Assembly: GCA_011048855.1 (NCBI GenBank) | Contig: DSCZ01000338.1 | Span: forward strand, 1-11,072 | Length of the DNA: 11,072 bases | Source of the DNA: Desulfobacteraceae bacterium | GTDB taxonomy: Bacteria; Desulfobacterota; DSM-4660; Desulfatiglandales; Desulfatiglandaceae | Direction of reading: 5' to 3' | In this document: one piece after another, positions 1-7,369 of the stretch | Position numbering within the stretch: position 1 is the first letter of the stretch | How the letters are laid out: each line of letters opens with the position of its first letter | Position numbers and translations under genes: made by a program | The notes under the pieces: model-generated | The model's input: the letters and a program-made list of their open reading frames with translations, nothing else | Database searches by the model: none | What the model was told of the DNA's origin: nothing

Positions 1-2
1 GA

Positions 3-842
3 ATTACAATTTATCATGGTTTTTCCCTCATTTTTTCATTTCTTGCAGCTTTAACAGGCATGTTCGGACGCCGGACCGCCATCCAGGTGGACCTGTACAA
101 AAATGATCTCCAGGCCCTTAGAAACCAGGTTTTTCACGACCACAAACTGGTGTCCGTTGGCCAGCTCGCCGGTGGGGTGGCGCATGAGATCAACAATCCA
201 CTTGCGATTATTGCCAGTGAAACCGGGTTGATCAAAGATATGCTGAACCCGGATACCGAGCTGGAATATTCACCTGAAGCCATAATCAAAGAACTCGATG
301 AAATTGAGAAAGCCACCTACCGCGCAAAAAGCATTACCGGAAAAATATTAAGCTTTGTCAAAAAAAGGGAGCCTGAAACCATGCCATGTAATGTCGAGCA
401 ACTGCTCGAAGATGTAATCGGTGGCTTTGTCGAACAGGAATTCAAGGTTTCAAACATCACGGTACAAAGGGATTTTTCAAAGGATATACCGTTGCTCATG
501 CTGGACCCCGATATGATGAGACAGGTTTTTTTGAATTTGATCAACAATGCAGGAGATGCGGTCAGCGAAGGAGGCACCATTACGTTGAAGACTTCCATCC
601 AGGACGATTATCTCAAAATCACGATCTCCGATACAGGTCCCGGTATAGGCGAAGATGAAATAGACAAGCTTTTCCTGCCGTTTTACACCACAAAAAAGGC
701 GGGTAGCGGCACAGGACTCGGCTTATCGATAAGCCTGAAGATAATAGAAGAATTTGGCGGCACAATCGAAGTAAATAGCTCAAAAGGAAAAGGAAGCGAT
801 TTTATAATCTTTTTACCTATATCTAAATTAAATACTCAATAA
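3..842 (+). CDS. Sensor histidine kinase, C-terminal part (5' end outside window)
   Basis: The reading frame is open to the left window edge, so this is the C-terminal part of a longer kinase; the ATG at 60 is probably internal. The 19 codons before it encode a hydrophobic stretch (FSLIFSFLAAL), the end of a membrane segment. Counting from Met60, the HisKA H-box is AGGVAHEINNP with phospho-accepting His42. The ATPase domain has the N-box around 155-166 (FLNLINNAGDA), G1 DTGPG at 191-195, the F-box LPFYTT and G2 GSGTGLGL near 215-222. All catalytic motifs are intact, so the kinase should be active. It ends 63 bases before the receiver-transporter fusion and is the most likely phosphate donor for it. 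The sensory domain lies outside the window, so the stimulus cannot be named. Confidence 0.93.
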   Translation: MTIYHGFSLIFSFLAALTGMFGRRTAIQVDLYKNDLQALRNQVFHDHKLVSVGQLAGGVAHEINNPLAIIASETGLIKDMLNPDTELEYSPEAIIKELDEIEKATYRAKSITGKILSFVKKREPETMPCNVEQLLEDVIGGFVEQEFKVSNITVQRDFSKDIPLLMLDPDMMRQVFLNLINNAGDAVSEGGTITLKTSIQDDYLKITISDTGPGIGEDEIDKLFLPFYTTKKAGSGTGLGLSISLKIIEEFGGTIEVNSSKGKGSDFIIFLPISKLNTQ

Positions 843-905
843 TGCCAAATTAAACCAGGTTTTGGTTTTCTAAAATCCACGTTGAATCTGTTTCAGGAGG
901 TTGAA

Positions 906-2981
906 ATGTCCGATCGTGAAAAAAATCGATTCCCGGAAGAAAAACCCACTATTTTGCTCGTAGACGATGAAGATCAGTTTCGAAAAACCCTTTCAAAACA
1001 GCTTTCGATAAGAGGCTACAACGTTCTCGATGTCGGCAACGGCGAAGATGCAATAAAAATCGTCAGGCACCAAAACCCGGAGGTGGTGGTTCTGGATCAA
1101 AAAATGCCGAAAATGGACGGCATTCAAACCCTCCAGGAACTAAAAAACATCCGGCCGGAAGTGCAGATAATCATGCTCACCGGCCACGGCAGCATTGAAT
1201 CAGCCAGGGTCACCGGAAAATACGATGTCTTTAAATATCTTCAAAAACCATGCCCGATCGACGAACTTATTGAAGCTATCGAATCCGGCCGGCAAGAGCG
1301 CGGCTACGCGATGGCTCGAAATGAAATTTCGGTCATAGCAAAGAAGAGTTTCAAGGACTGGTTCATCGGTGTTCAAAACGCCAGACCCGGAATTATCATC
1401 ATAGGTGCCCTGATTTTTGCGACAATGTTTTTTCTGCCCCCCTCGGACCGGTTGAAACTTCTGTTGACCACACAGAAGGGAAGCGCGGCCGAAGAGGTGA
1501 TACTTGGGTACTCGGAATATCGCAAGATGACTCCAGGGCAGACGGTCACCGAGTATTACGCCGAGAGAGCCGGACTCTATCAAACAGAAAAAACCATCGA
1601 CGGGGGAAAGATCAAGGTGCCTGTCGGAGTAGACGGGGTGGCGCGACGGGCGCACGTGATGATTGGCACATTGATAGTAGCCGCCCTGTTCTGGGCCACC
1701 GGAGCGGTACCTGTAGGGGTGACGGCGCTCCTTGTAGGGGTTTTGATGTATTTTTTCGGCATTCTCCCCCCTGACGGGGTGGCACGGGCCTATGCCAAGG
1801 ATGCCGTAATTTTTATTTTCGGTGTGCTGGCACTGGCCTCGGCGATCTCAAAAACCGGCCTTGACAGGCGTATCGGCATTATATTGCTGTCTTCGAGCAC
1901 CAGTCTTATAAAAATGTCGTTGATTTTCGCACCAATGCTTGCTGTGACCGCCTCTTTCCTGTCGGAACATGCTTTGATCGCCTTTATCGCGCCTATTTTC
2001 ATGATGGTCTACATGGGTGCGATAAAAGTTTCCGGCGTTTCCAAGGACAAGGCCCTGGTTGTTATGATGATGCTCACACTCAATTACTCCGCCAACGTCG
2101 GGGGACCCGGATCTCCTGCCGCAGGAGGTCGTAACGCGATAATGATCGGGATTCTTTCCGATTACAACATCTCGATTACTTTCGGCCAGTGGGTCCAGTA
2201 TGGCCTTCCATTCGTCCCGGTTATGGCAGTGATTATCGGGCTTTATTTTTATTTAGTCATGAGGAAGAAAATTAAAATTAAAGAATTGAACATTTCGGCT
2301 GCGGTCAAACGCGAGGCTCAAAAAATAGGCAAAATGACGCCGGCTGAATATAAGACAGCGATTGTGCTGGTGCTTCTTATTTTCATGTGGTCAGCCTTTT
2401 CTTCAAGGTACGGTATGGGAGGACCCGTGATAATGGCTCTTGTAGCATTGAACATCCTGGGGATCCTTCGCTGGAAGGACGTCAACTCGATTCACTGGGA
2501 TGTCGTAGCGCTTTACGCCGCCGCCAGCGCCATGGGCACCGGCCTGGCGATAACCGGAGCGGCCTTGTTGATTGCCGATACCTTCGTCAGGGTGCTTCCC
2601 GAATTTCTGGTCCACTCGGCCGCGGGTCTCAGTATTGCGACGTCGATTTTCACAGGAGTGCTGACCAACTTCATGAGCGACGGTGCCACCGTGGCCGCCA
2701 TCGGCCCGATCTGCGTCCCGATGGCAACAATAGCGGGAGCCTCGCCGGTGATGGTGGGGCTGGCCACGGCTTTTGCCTCTTCCTTCGCTCACATGCTGAT
2801 CATCGGGACACCCAACAATGCCATTATTTTCGCCCTTGCGAAAGACTATGAAACTGGTGAACAACTTGTGACGATGAAGGATTTCTTCACCCACGGGGCG
2901 GCAGTCCTGCTCCTGTCTTTGATCGTTCTGTGGTTCTGGGTCATCCTGGGCTATTGGCGTTTTATGAGCTTCCCGGCATAG
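906..2981 (+). CDS. Receiver domain fused to SLC13/DASS-type anion transporter
   Basis: A 691-residue protein. The ATG at 906 is preferred over an upstream in-frame TTG at 882 because AGGAGG lies at 895-900, 5 bases before the ATG. Residues 14-128 are a CheY-like receiver with a complete active site: acidic pair D20/D21, phospho-acceptor D64 (VVLDQKMP), T92 (MLTGHG) and K114 (QKPC). A linker (129-160) leads to membrane segment 162-178, an extracytoplasmic stretch of about 70 residues (180-250), then a DASS permease fold: VPVGVTALLVG, ALASAISKTGLDRRIG, the NVGGPGSPAAGGRN hairpin (398-410), LTNFMSDGATVAAIGP and AHMLIIGTPNNAI. SLC13 members couple Na+ to uptake of sulfate or di/tricarboxylates. 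The two family SNT motifs read SEH (353-355) and SDG (591-593), so the substrate is uncertain. Inference: phosphorylation of D64 gates transport directly. The receiver and permease share one uninterrupted frame. Confidence 0.93.
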   Translation: MSDREKNRFPEEKPTILLVDDEDQFRKTLSKQLSIRGYNVLDVGNGEDAIKIVRHQNPEVVVLDQKMPKMDGIQTLQELKNIRPEVQIIMLTGHGSIESARVTGKYDVFKYLQKPCPIDELIEAIESGRQERGYAMARNEISVIAKKSFKDWFIGVQNARPGIIIIGALIFATMFFLPPSDRLKLLLTTQKGSAAEEVILGYSEYRKMTPGQTVTEYYAERAGLYQTEKTIDGGKIKVPVGVDGVARRAHVMIGTLIVAALFWATGAVPVGVTALLVGVLMYFFGILPPDGVARAYAKDAVIFIFGVLALASAISKTGLDRRIGIILLSSSTSLIKMSLIFAPMLAVTASFLSEHALIAFIAPIFMMVYMGAIKVSGVSKDKALVVMMMLTLNYSANVGGPGSPAAGGRNAIMIGILSDYNISITFGQWVQYGLPFVPVMAVIIGLYFYLVMRKKIKIKELNISAAVKREAQKIGKMTPAEYKTAIVLVLLIFMWSAFSSRYGMGGPVIMALVALNILGILRWKDVNSIHWDVVALYAAASAMGTGLAITGAALLIADTFVRVLPEFLVHSAAGLSIATSIFTGVLTNFMSDGATVAAIGPICVPMATIAGASPVMVGLATAFASSFAHMLIIGTPNNAIIFALAKDYETGEQLVTMKDFFTHGAAVLLLSLIVLWFWVILGYWRFMSFPA

Positions 2982-3090
2982 GGATGGAAACCTTTTCACC
3001 GGCTGTGCAGAAAGCCGAAACCCAGACAAAACCGGTCGAGGCGGTTGACAAAAGATTATCTGTTGAAAGCAAATATACGAGGAAATCATT

Positions 3091-3609
3091 TTGGCCGGCC
3101 AAAAGATAAATTTACTTCTTGTAGACGATGAGCAGCCATTGCTCGATTCTATAAAGAGAAGACTTGACATTAGAAACTTCAATGTGATCATCGCTGATCG
3201 AGGAGAAAAAGCGCTCGATATCGCCAGGGCAAATAAAATCGATGTGGCGGTGGTGGATTTAAAAATGCCTGGTTTGAGCGGGAAAGAGGTGATTTTAAGT
3301 CTGAAAGAATTTTACCCATGGCTTGAAATTATCATTCTAACCGGGCATGGATCCTTTGATCCTGAAAAAGAAGATTTTTCCAGGCATGCATTTTCGTTCC
3401 TTGTCAAGCCGTGCGACCTGGAAACACTTTTGGCTGTTTCAATAAATGCTTACAAACAAACTATTATAAATAAGTATAATTTATCCATAAAACAAATTGA
3501 AAAATTATTTAATTTTCAAAAAACTAACCAAGCTGAAGAAATCTTAAATTTAAAAGAAATAGAGCGAAAACTATCTGCTTTTGATCAGGAAATACCGGAT
3601 GGAAACTAA
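3091..3609 (+). CDS. Stand-alone response regulator receiver protein with helical tail
   Basis: A 172-residue protein with a TTG start, chosen because GAGGA (3079-3083) lies 7 bases upstream and no ATG precedes the receiver. Residues 6-125 form a receiver with D12/D13, phospho-acceptor D56 (VVDLKMPG), T84 (ILTGHG) and K106 (LVKPC). The segment between TGHG and KPC (about 88-103) differs from the usual pattern of its relatives here, which implies a private docking surface. Residues 125-172 are a charged, probably helical tail (KQIEKLFNFQKT..., LKEIERKLSAF) without a helix-turn-helix or enzymatic motif. The DNA for the tail is clearly more AT-rich than the neighbouring genes. It sits 109 bases after the fused transporter and probably shares its kinase; it could be a competing phosphate acceptor or a protein-protein adaptor. 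Confidence 0.88.
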   Translation: MAGQKINLLLVDDEQPLLDSIKRRLDIRNFNVIIADRGEKALDIARANKIDVAVVDLKMPGLSGKEVILSLKEFYPWLEIIILTGHGSFDPEKEDFSRHAFSFLVKPCDLETLLAVSINAYKQTIINKYNLSIKQIEKLFNFQKTNQAEEILNLKEIERKLSAFDQEIPDGN

Positions 3610-3645
3610 GTAAAATTTAAACAGCTCGGTAAATGGGGGTATTAG

Positions 3646-4200
3646 ATGAAATCAGTTCTAATCAAAGATATCATGGTAGCGCTTGAGGATTATGCCACCG
3701 TTTCAGAAGAAGCAACCCTGTATGAGGCTGTCAACGCACTTGAGGAAGCCCAGAAGCGATTCGATGAAAACAAATACAGGCACAGAGCGGTCTTGGTCTA
3801 CGACTCAAAAGGAAACATTATTGGTAAATTGAGCCAGCTTGATGTTTTGAAAAGCCTTGAGCCGAAATATGATGGAATAGGAGACCTTAAAGGACTGTCT
3901 CGATACGGGGTGGACGCCGAACGCATCCGTCATATGATCAAGGAATACGGCTTGTGGAGGCAGCCTCTGGACAATATTTGCCGGAAAGCAGCCACGGTCA
4001 AGGTCAAGGAGATCGTACGCACCCCCAGTCAAGGGGAATATATCGAAGAGAATGCGACCCTGAACGAAGCGATTCATCACCTGATTATAGGTCAGCATCA
4101 ATCCCTTCTGGTAAAAAGAGGGAATAAGATTGTAGGCCTGCTTCGATTGACAGACGTGTTTAAAGAAATCACCACTTTGATTAACACATGTGAGATATAA
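3646..4200 (+). CDS. Two-CBS-domain regulatory protein
   Basis: A 184-residue soluble protein beginning at ATG 3646 with a G-rich ribosome site (GGGGG, 3635-3639). It holds a CBS pair: CBS1 about residues 4-72 (VLIKDIM ... DYATVSEEATLYEAV ... HRAVLVYDSKGNIIGKLSQLDVLKSL) and CBS2 about 118-180 (VKVKEIV ... YIEENATLNEAI ... QSLLVKRGNKIVGLLRLTDVFKEI). A charged linker of about 45 residues separates them. CBS pairs usually bind adenine nucleotides and regulate partner enzymes or channels. No enzyme, membrane or DNA-binding domain is attached, so the partner must be another protein. It lies 36 bases after the stand-alone receiver, in the block of the fused transporter, so an energy-state input to that block is an inference. 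Bound ligand and partner are unknown. Confidence 0.88.
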   Translation: MKSVLIKDIMVALEDYATVSEEATLYEAVNALEEAQKRFDENKYRHRAVLVYDSKGNIIGKLSQLDVLKSLEPKYDGIGDLKGLSRYGVDAERIRHMIKEYGLWRQPLDNICRKAATVKVKEIVRTPSQGEYIEENATLNEAIHHLIIGQHQSLLVKRGNKIVGLLRLTDVFKEITTLINTCEI

Positions 4201-4221
4201 TTCCTGATGTACGTCCAATAA

Positions 4222-4253
4222 AGCAGCCTGCTCGCAACACGATGCAGCCTGCT
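4222..4253. repeat. Paired palindromic repeats 21 bp apart upstream of NtrB-like kinase
   Basis: The 10-mer GCAGCCTGCT occurs at 4223-4232 and again at 4244-4253. Each copy is itself an inverted repeat around a central C: AGCAG-C-CTGCT at 4222-4232 and GCAG-C-CTGC at 4244-4252. The centres (4227 and 4248) are 21 bp apart, two turns of B-DNA, so a protein could bind both on the same helix face. They lie about 90-115 bases before the kinase start in the 138-base gap after the CBS gene. An operator role is inference; no matching promoter was recognised beside them. Confidence 0.5.
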
Positions 4254-4338
4254 TTCAACTGTCCCTAACCGGCCGTCGGATGACATGCCGGAAGCCGGAA
4301 ATAAATATGGCGGCTGTTTTTCTCGTGGAGTTTTTTGT

Positions 4339-5802
4339 ATGTGGAAACGGATAGGCCTGCGCAGCCGTATTTTTCTCCTGCTGGTCGCCCTCGTTACCAT
4401 AACCGTATGCGGGGGTGCGGTCATGGTCTGGTATACCTACCGGATGCAGGGGCTCGTAACCGGCATGATTCACAGGCATGTAGAAGCTTTTCAAGCGGCG
4501 GAAATGCTTCAGACCGCTCTTTCTTCCCAGAAGGGCTTTGTTTCCTATTATCTCCTCGACGGAGACCCTGAATGGCTTAAAAGCCTTGGAGAACACCGCC
4601 AGATTTTCAAAGAGAAACTCCGGGATGCCCGCTTGTTTGCAACAAACGAGGAGCAGGGGGATTTGCTTGATAAAATCGAAACCGAAACTTCCATTTACGT
4701 GGCCGCCAAAGATCGGGTTATATCCCTCTACAAATCCGGAGAGAGTGATGAAGGCGCCAGGCTTCACGCCGAGGTCAGAAACCACTTCGACCGAATAAAC
4801 GATCTTTGCCGGGAGTTGAAAAATTTTTATACCGTACGCCTGGAAGATATGCTGGTCAAAACAAAACAGGAAGCGGTACAGTTGAGAGTCATAGCGGGCA
4901 CGGCCATCATTCTGGTTTTAATACTCGCCCTGTCGCTGGCCTTCACATTAATTCATCAAATTCTCGGTCCCCTGCGCCGGCTGGCTTATGAAACCGACCG
5001 GGAGGGAGGACTGACTGACGAAGACAACGAAGTCAAAGCTCTCAGCCGCAGTGTTCGTGGTTTGATAGAAGATTTCGACTTCACTCATTCCGAACTTGAA
5101 CGCAGCCGGGAGACCCTGATCCAGGCCGAAAAAATGGCGATGGTGGGCAAACTGGCGGCCGGCATGGCCCACAGCATACGCAACCCGCTGACATCTGTAA
5201 AAATGAGGCTTTTCTCCCTGAAACGAAGTCTCGAACTGACAGTCGACCAGCAGGAGGATTTCGATGTTATTTACGAGGAAATACGTCATACTGATACGAT
5301 AGTTCAAAATTTTCTGGAATTCTCACGGCCCCCCAAATTGCAAATTCAGACAATAAGCCCCTCGGAAATAGTTGATTTCGCCGTCCAGCTTATGGCACAT
5401 CGTATTGAATCGTACGGCGTCAGACTCGATATCAAGAGAAACTCGCTTATGCCTCCTGTCGCAGCCGACCCGGAGCAGCTTAAAGAAGTTATTGTAAATA
5501 TTATCGTAAACGCCTGCGAGGCGATGCAGGGCGGAGGCAGGATCGTGATCGCCGAAGAACTGGGCTTTGATGAAAAATTAGGAGATGCGGTTTATATACA
5601 TATCGAGGATAACGGTCCGGGAATAAGCCCTAAAAGCCGGCACAAGGTGCTGCAGCCCTTTTTCACCACGAAGGAAGAAGGGACGGGGCTCGGTCTGAGC
5701 ATCGCCGTCCGGATCGTCGAGGAACATAAAGGCAGACTGACATTCAAATCCAAAGAATTCAATGGAACAACCTTTACAATCGTTCTTCCGGTTAAGGGGT
5801 AA
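4339..5802 (+). CDS. NtrB-like membrane sensor histidine kinase
   Basis: A 487-residue kinase from ATG 4339; GTGGAG (4325-4330) lies 8 bases upstream. An in-frame ATG at 4285 would add 18 non-hydrophobic residues without a ribosome site. Domains: membrane segment 11-33; helical extracytoplasmic sensor region about 35-180, resembling four-helix-bundle sensors; membrane segment 183-205; HAMP-like linker about 206-255; HisKA with H278 in AAGMAHSIRNPLTSVK; ATPase domain with N-box VIVNIIVNACEAM (384-396), G1 DNGPG (424-428), FFTTKEEGTGLGLS (441-454). The residue after the phospho-accepting His is Ser instead of the usual Glu/Asp; that acid normally supports kinase and phosphatase chemistry, so activity may be tuned. 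The stop lies 3 bases before the start of the sigma-54 activator, making the two a coupled pair. Confidence 0.94.
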   Translation: MWKRIGLRSRIFLLLVALVTITVCGGAVMVWYTYRMQGLVTGMIHRHVEAFQAAEMLQTALSSQKGFVSYYLLDGDPEWLKSLGEHRQIFKEKLRDARLFATNEEQGDLLDKIETETSIYVAAKDRVISLYKSGESDEGARLHAEVRNHFDRINDLCRELKNFYTVRLEDMLVKTKQEAVQLRVIAGTAIILVLILALSLAFTLIHQILGPLRRLAYETDREGGLTDEDNEVKALSRSVRGLIEDFDFTHSELERSRETLIQAEKMAMVGKLAAGMAHSIRNPLTSVKMRLFSLKRSLELTVDQQEDFDVIYEEIRHTDTIVQNFLEFSRPPKLQIQTISPSEIVDFAVQLMAHRIESYGVRLDIKRNSLMPPVAADPEQLKEVIVNIIVNACEAMQGGGRIVIAEELGFDEKLGDAVYIHIEDNGPGISPKSRHKVLQPFFTTKEEGTGLGLSIAVRIVEEHKGRLTFKSKEFNGTTFTIVLPVKG

Positions 5803-5805
5803 AAC

Positions 5806-7239
5806 GTGAGCACTATCCTTATCATAGACGACGATGATCAACTCAGGAAAAGCTTCGAGCGCCTTTTGAAGCAGGAAGACTACCATGTTGTAAGCGCCCC
5901 TTCGGGGGAGGCGGGGCTGGATAAAACCAAAACAGAAAACCCGGACCTCGTCATCCTGGATATGCGGCTTCCGGGCATGAACGGCCTGGAAACCTTTCAA
6001 GCTATCCACCTTATGGAACCAAAGCTTCCGGTTATCATCATGACCGCATACGGAACCACTGAAACCGCTATCGAAGCGACGAAAATGGGGGCCTTCGATT
6101 ATGTGTTGAAACCTTTTGATATTCCTGAAATGCTTTCCATTATAAGACAGGCTCTCGAAGCAAATCGATTTATGCGATCTCCCGTGGATATGGATCCAGA
6201 CAAAGAAGCCTATTCCCGTGATGCGATCATAGGCCGCAGTAAACCGATGCAGGATGTCTATAAAGCGATCGGCCGCGTAGCCTCGACTGATGCCACGGTC
6301 CTTATAAGGGGAGAGTCCGGCACAGGGAAAGAACTTGTCGCACGTGCGCTTTACCACCACAGCCTCAGGTCCGAAAAAGCTTTCCTGGTAATCAACTGCG
6401 TGGCGATACCGGAAAACCTTCTCGAAAGTGAACTTTTCGGCTACGAAAAAGGAGCTTTCACCGGTGCGGCCCATCGACGGATCGGGAAAATGGAACAAGC
6501 CGACCGGGGAACCATATTTCTCGATGAAATCGGCGACATGCCTTTCAGCATCCAGGCAAAAATACTGCGGCTGCTTCAGGAGAAGAGCATCGAAAGGCTT
6601 GGCGGCAGGGATACAATCCCGGTGGATGTCCGCATCCTTGCTGCGACGAACCGGGACCTGGAATCCGCGCTCGACAGGGGAAAATTCAGGGAAGACTTAT
6701 ATTTCCGGCTGAAAGTGGTAACCATATGGCTTCCTCCACTCCGGGAGCGTAAAGACGACATCCCGCTGCTTACCGAGTATTTTCTTTCCATATTCTCAGC
6801 CGACTCCGAAATCGCCAATCCCGGCATAACCAAAGAGGCGACGGCGTTGTTGTGTGATTATCACTGGCCGGGAAATGTTCGTGAACTTGCGAACACGATT
6901 CAAAAAGCTCTGATTTTTAACCGCGGAGGACCGATAGGCCCGGCGGATATCACCCAGGCGATATGCAAAACCGCGCAGGTGCACGAACAACCCCACGGCG
7001 CCGACATTGAAGAAAACATCAAAAAATGGATACACGAGGCCATTACTTCCGAGCAGGGAGAAAATATGTTTGAATCCTGCATTGATCGCTTTGGAAGCAT
7101 GGTCATAGGCGAAGCCTTGAAACTGACCGGAGGCAACCGGTCCAAGGCCGCCAGGCTGCTCGGCCTTTCGCGGCCCACGTTGCATGCAAAGATCGAAAAA
7201 TACGGTTTGAAAATGGAAACCAGTGTGAAGTCCGACTAA
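5806..7239 (+). CDS. NtrC-family sigma-54-dependent response regulator
   Basis: A 477-residue enhancer-binding protein with a GTG start 3 bases after the kinase stop; the ribosome site (AAGGGGT) lies within the end of the kinase gene, indicating translational coupling. The receiver (1-120) has D8/D9, phospho-acceptor D52 (ILDMRLPG), T80 (MTAYG) and K102 (LKPF). The AAA+ domain (about 138-370) has Walker A GESGTGKE (169-176), the sigma-54 contact loop GAFTGA (216-221), Walker B IFLDEIGD (237-244), AATNRDL (279-285), arginines in REDLYFRL (295-302) and WPGNVREL (354-361). The Fis-type helix-turn-helix is at 442-467 (GGNRSKAARLLGLSRPTLHAKI). All motifs are complete, so it should activate sigma-54 promoters when phosphorylated by the upstream kinase. 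The strong candidate target is the promoter just downstream of this gene. Confidence 0.97.
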   Translation: MSTILIIDDDDQLRKSFERLLKQEDYHVVSAPSGEAGLDKTKTENPDLVILDMRLPGMNGLETFQAIHLMEPKLPVIIMTAYGTTETAIEATKMGAFDYVLKPFDIPEMLSIIRQALEANRFMRSPVDMDPDKEAYSRDAIIGRSKPMQDVYKAIGRVASTDATVLIRGESGTGKELVARALYHHSLRSEKAFLVINCVAIPENLLESELFGYEKGAFTGAAHRRIGKMEQADRGTIFLDEIGDMPFSIQAKILRLLQEKSIERLGGRDTIPVDVRILAATNRDLESALDRGKFREDLYFRLKVVTIWLPPLRERKDDIPLLTEYFLSIFSADSEIANPGITKEATALLCDYHWPGNVRELANTIQKALIFNRGGPIGPADITQAICKTAQVHEQPHGADIEENIKKWIHEAITSEQGENMFESCIDRFGSMVIGEALKLTGGNRSKAARLLGLSRPTLHAKIEKYGLKMETSVKSD

Positions 7240-7258
7240 TAAACAAACGCCACCGGCT

Positions 7259-7273
7259 TTTACATCATGTAAA
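7259..7273. promoter_or_regulatory. Perfect 15-bp palindrome, candidate enhancer (activator) site
   Basis: TTTACAT-C-ATGTAAA has two exact 7-base arms around one central base. It lies 20 bases after the NtrC-like gene, and its centre is about 130 bases before the transcription start predicted from the -24/-12 promoter at 7370. That is the usual distance for a dimeric sigma-54 activator site. Binding by the adjacent NtrC-like protein is inference. An alternative reading is a weak AT-rich terminator hairpin (TTTAC/GTAAA stem followed by TTATTTT). Confidence 0.5.
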
Positions 7274-7369
7274 TTATTTTGACAGCTCACCGGCATGTTG
7301 CCCCCCTTCCGAAAATCCATTTCGTTTTAATTCGAACGATTATGATGGAATTTGAAGTGCAGATCCGGC

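Noticed and set aside
845..870. Possible terminator hairpin after the first kinase (CCAAA...TTTGG, then TTTTC)
   Set aside because: The stem is only 5 bases, the loop is long and the T-run is poor; read-through into the fusion gene seems likely.
882..905. TTG at 882 as start of the receiver-transporter fusion
   Set aside because: The AGGAGG at 895-900 lies after it and is ideally spaced for the ATG at 906.
3045..3050. TTGACA as a -35 element before the 3091 receiver
   Set aside because: No acceptable -10 hexamer lies at 16-18 bases spacing.
2403..3191. Long minus-strand open frame (262 codons) opposite the transporter
   Set aside because: It is antisense to a clear SLC13 domain, is rich in His/Arg/Gly/Gln, and has no recognisable domain.
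4308..4323. Sigma-54-like TGGCGG-N5-TTTC before the NtrB-like kinase
   Set aside because: The -12 element lacks the invariant GC, and the start point would fall after the ribosome site.
4285..4338. ATG at 4285 as start of the NtrB-like kinase
   Set aside because: There is no ribosome site before it, whereas GTGGAG precedes the ATG at 4339, which places the membrane helix at the N-terminus as usual.
5578..6498. Long minus-strand open frame (306 codons) opposite the NtrB/NtrC-like pair
   Set aside because: It is antisense to well-supported catalytic domains in two genes; its composition is that of a shadow frame.
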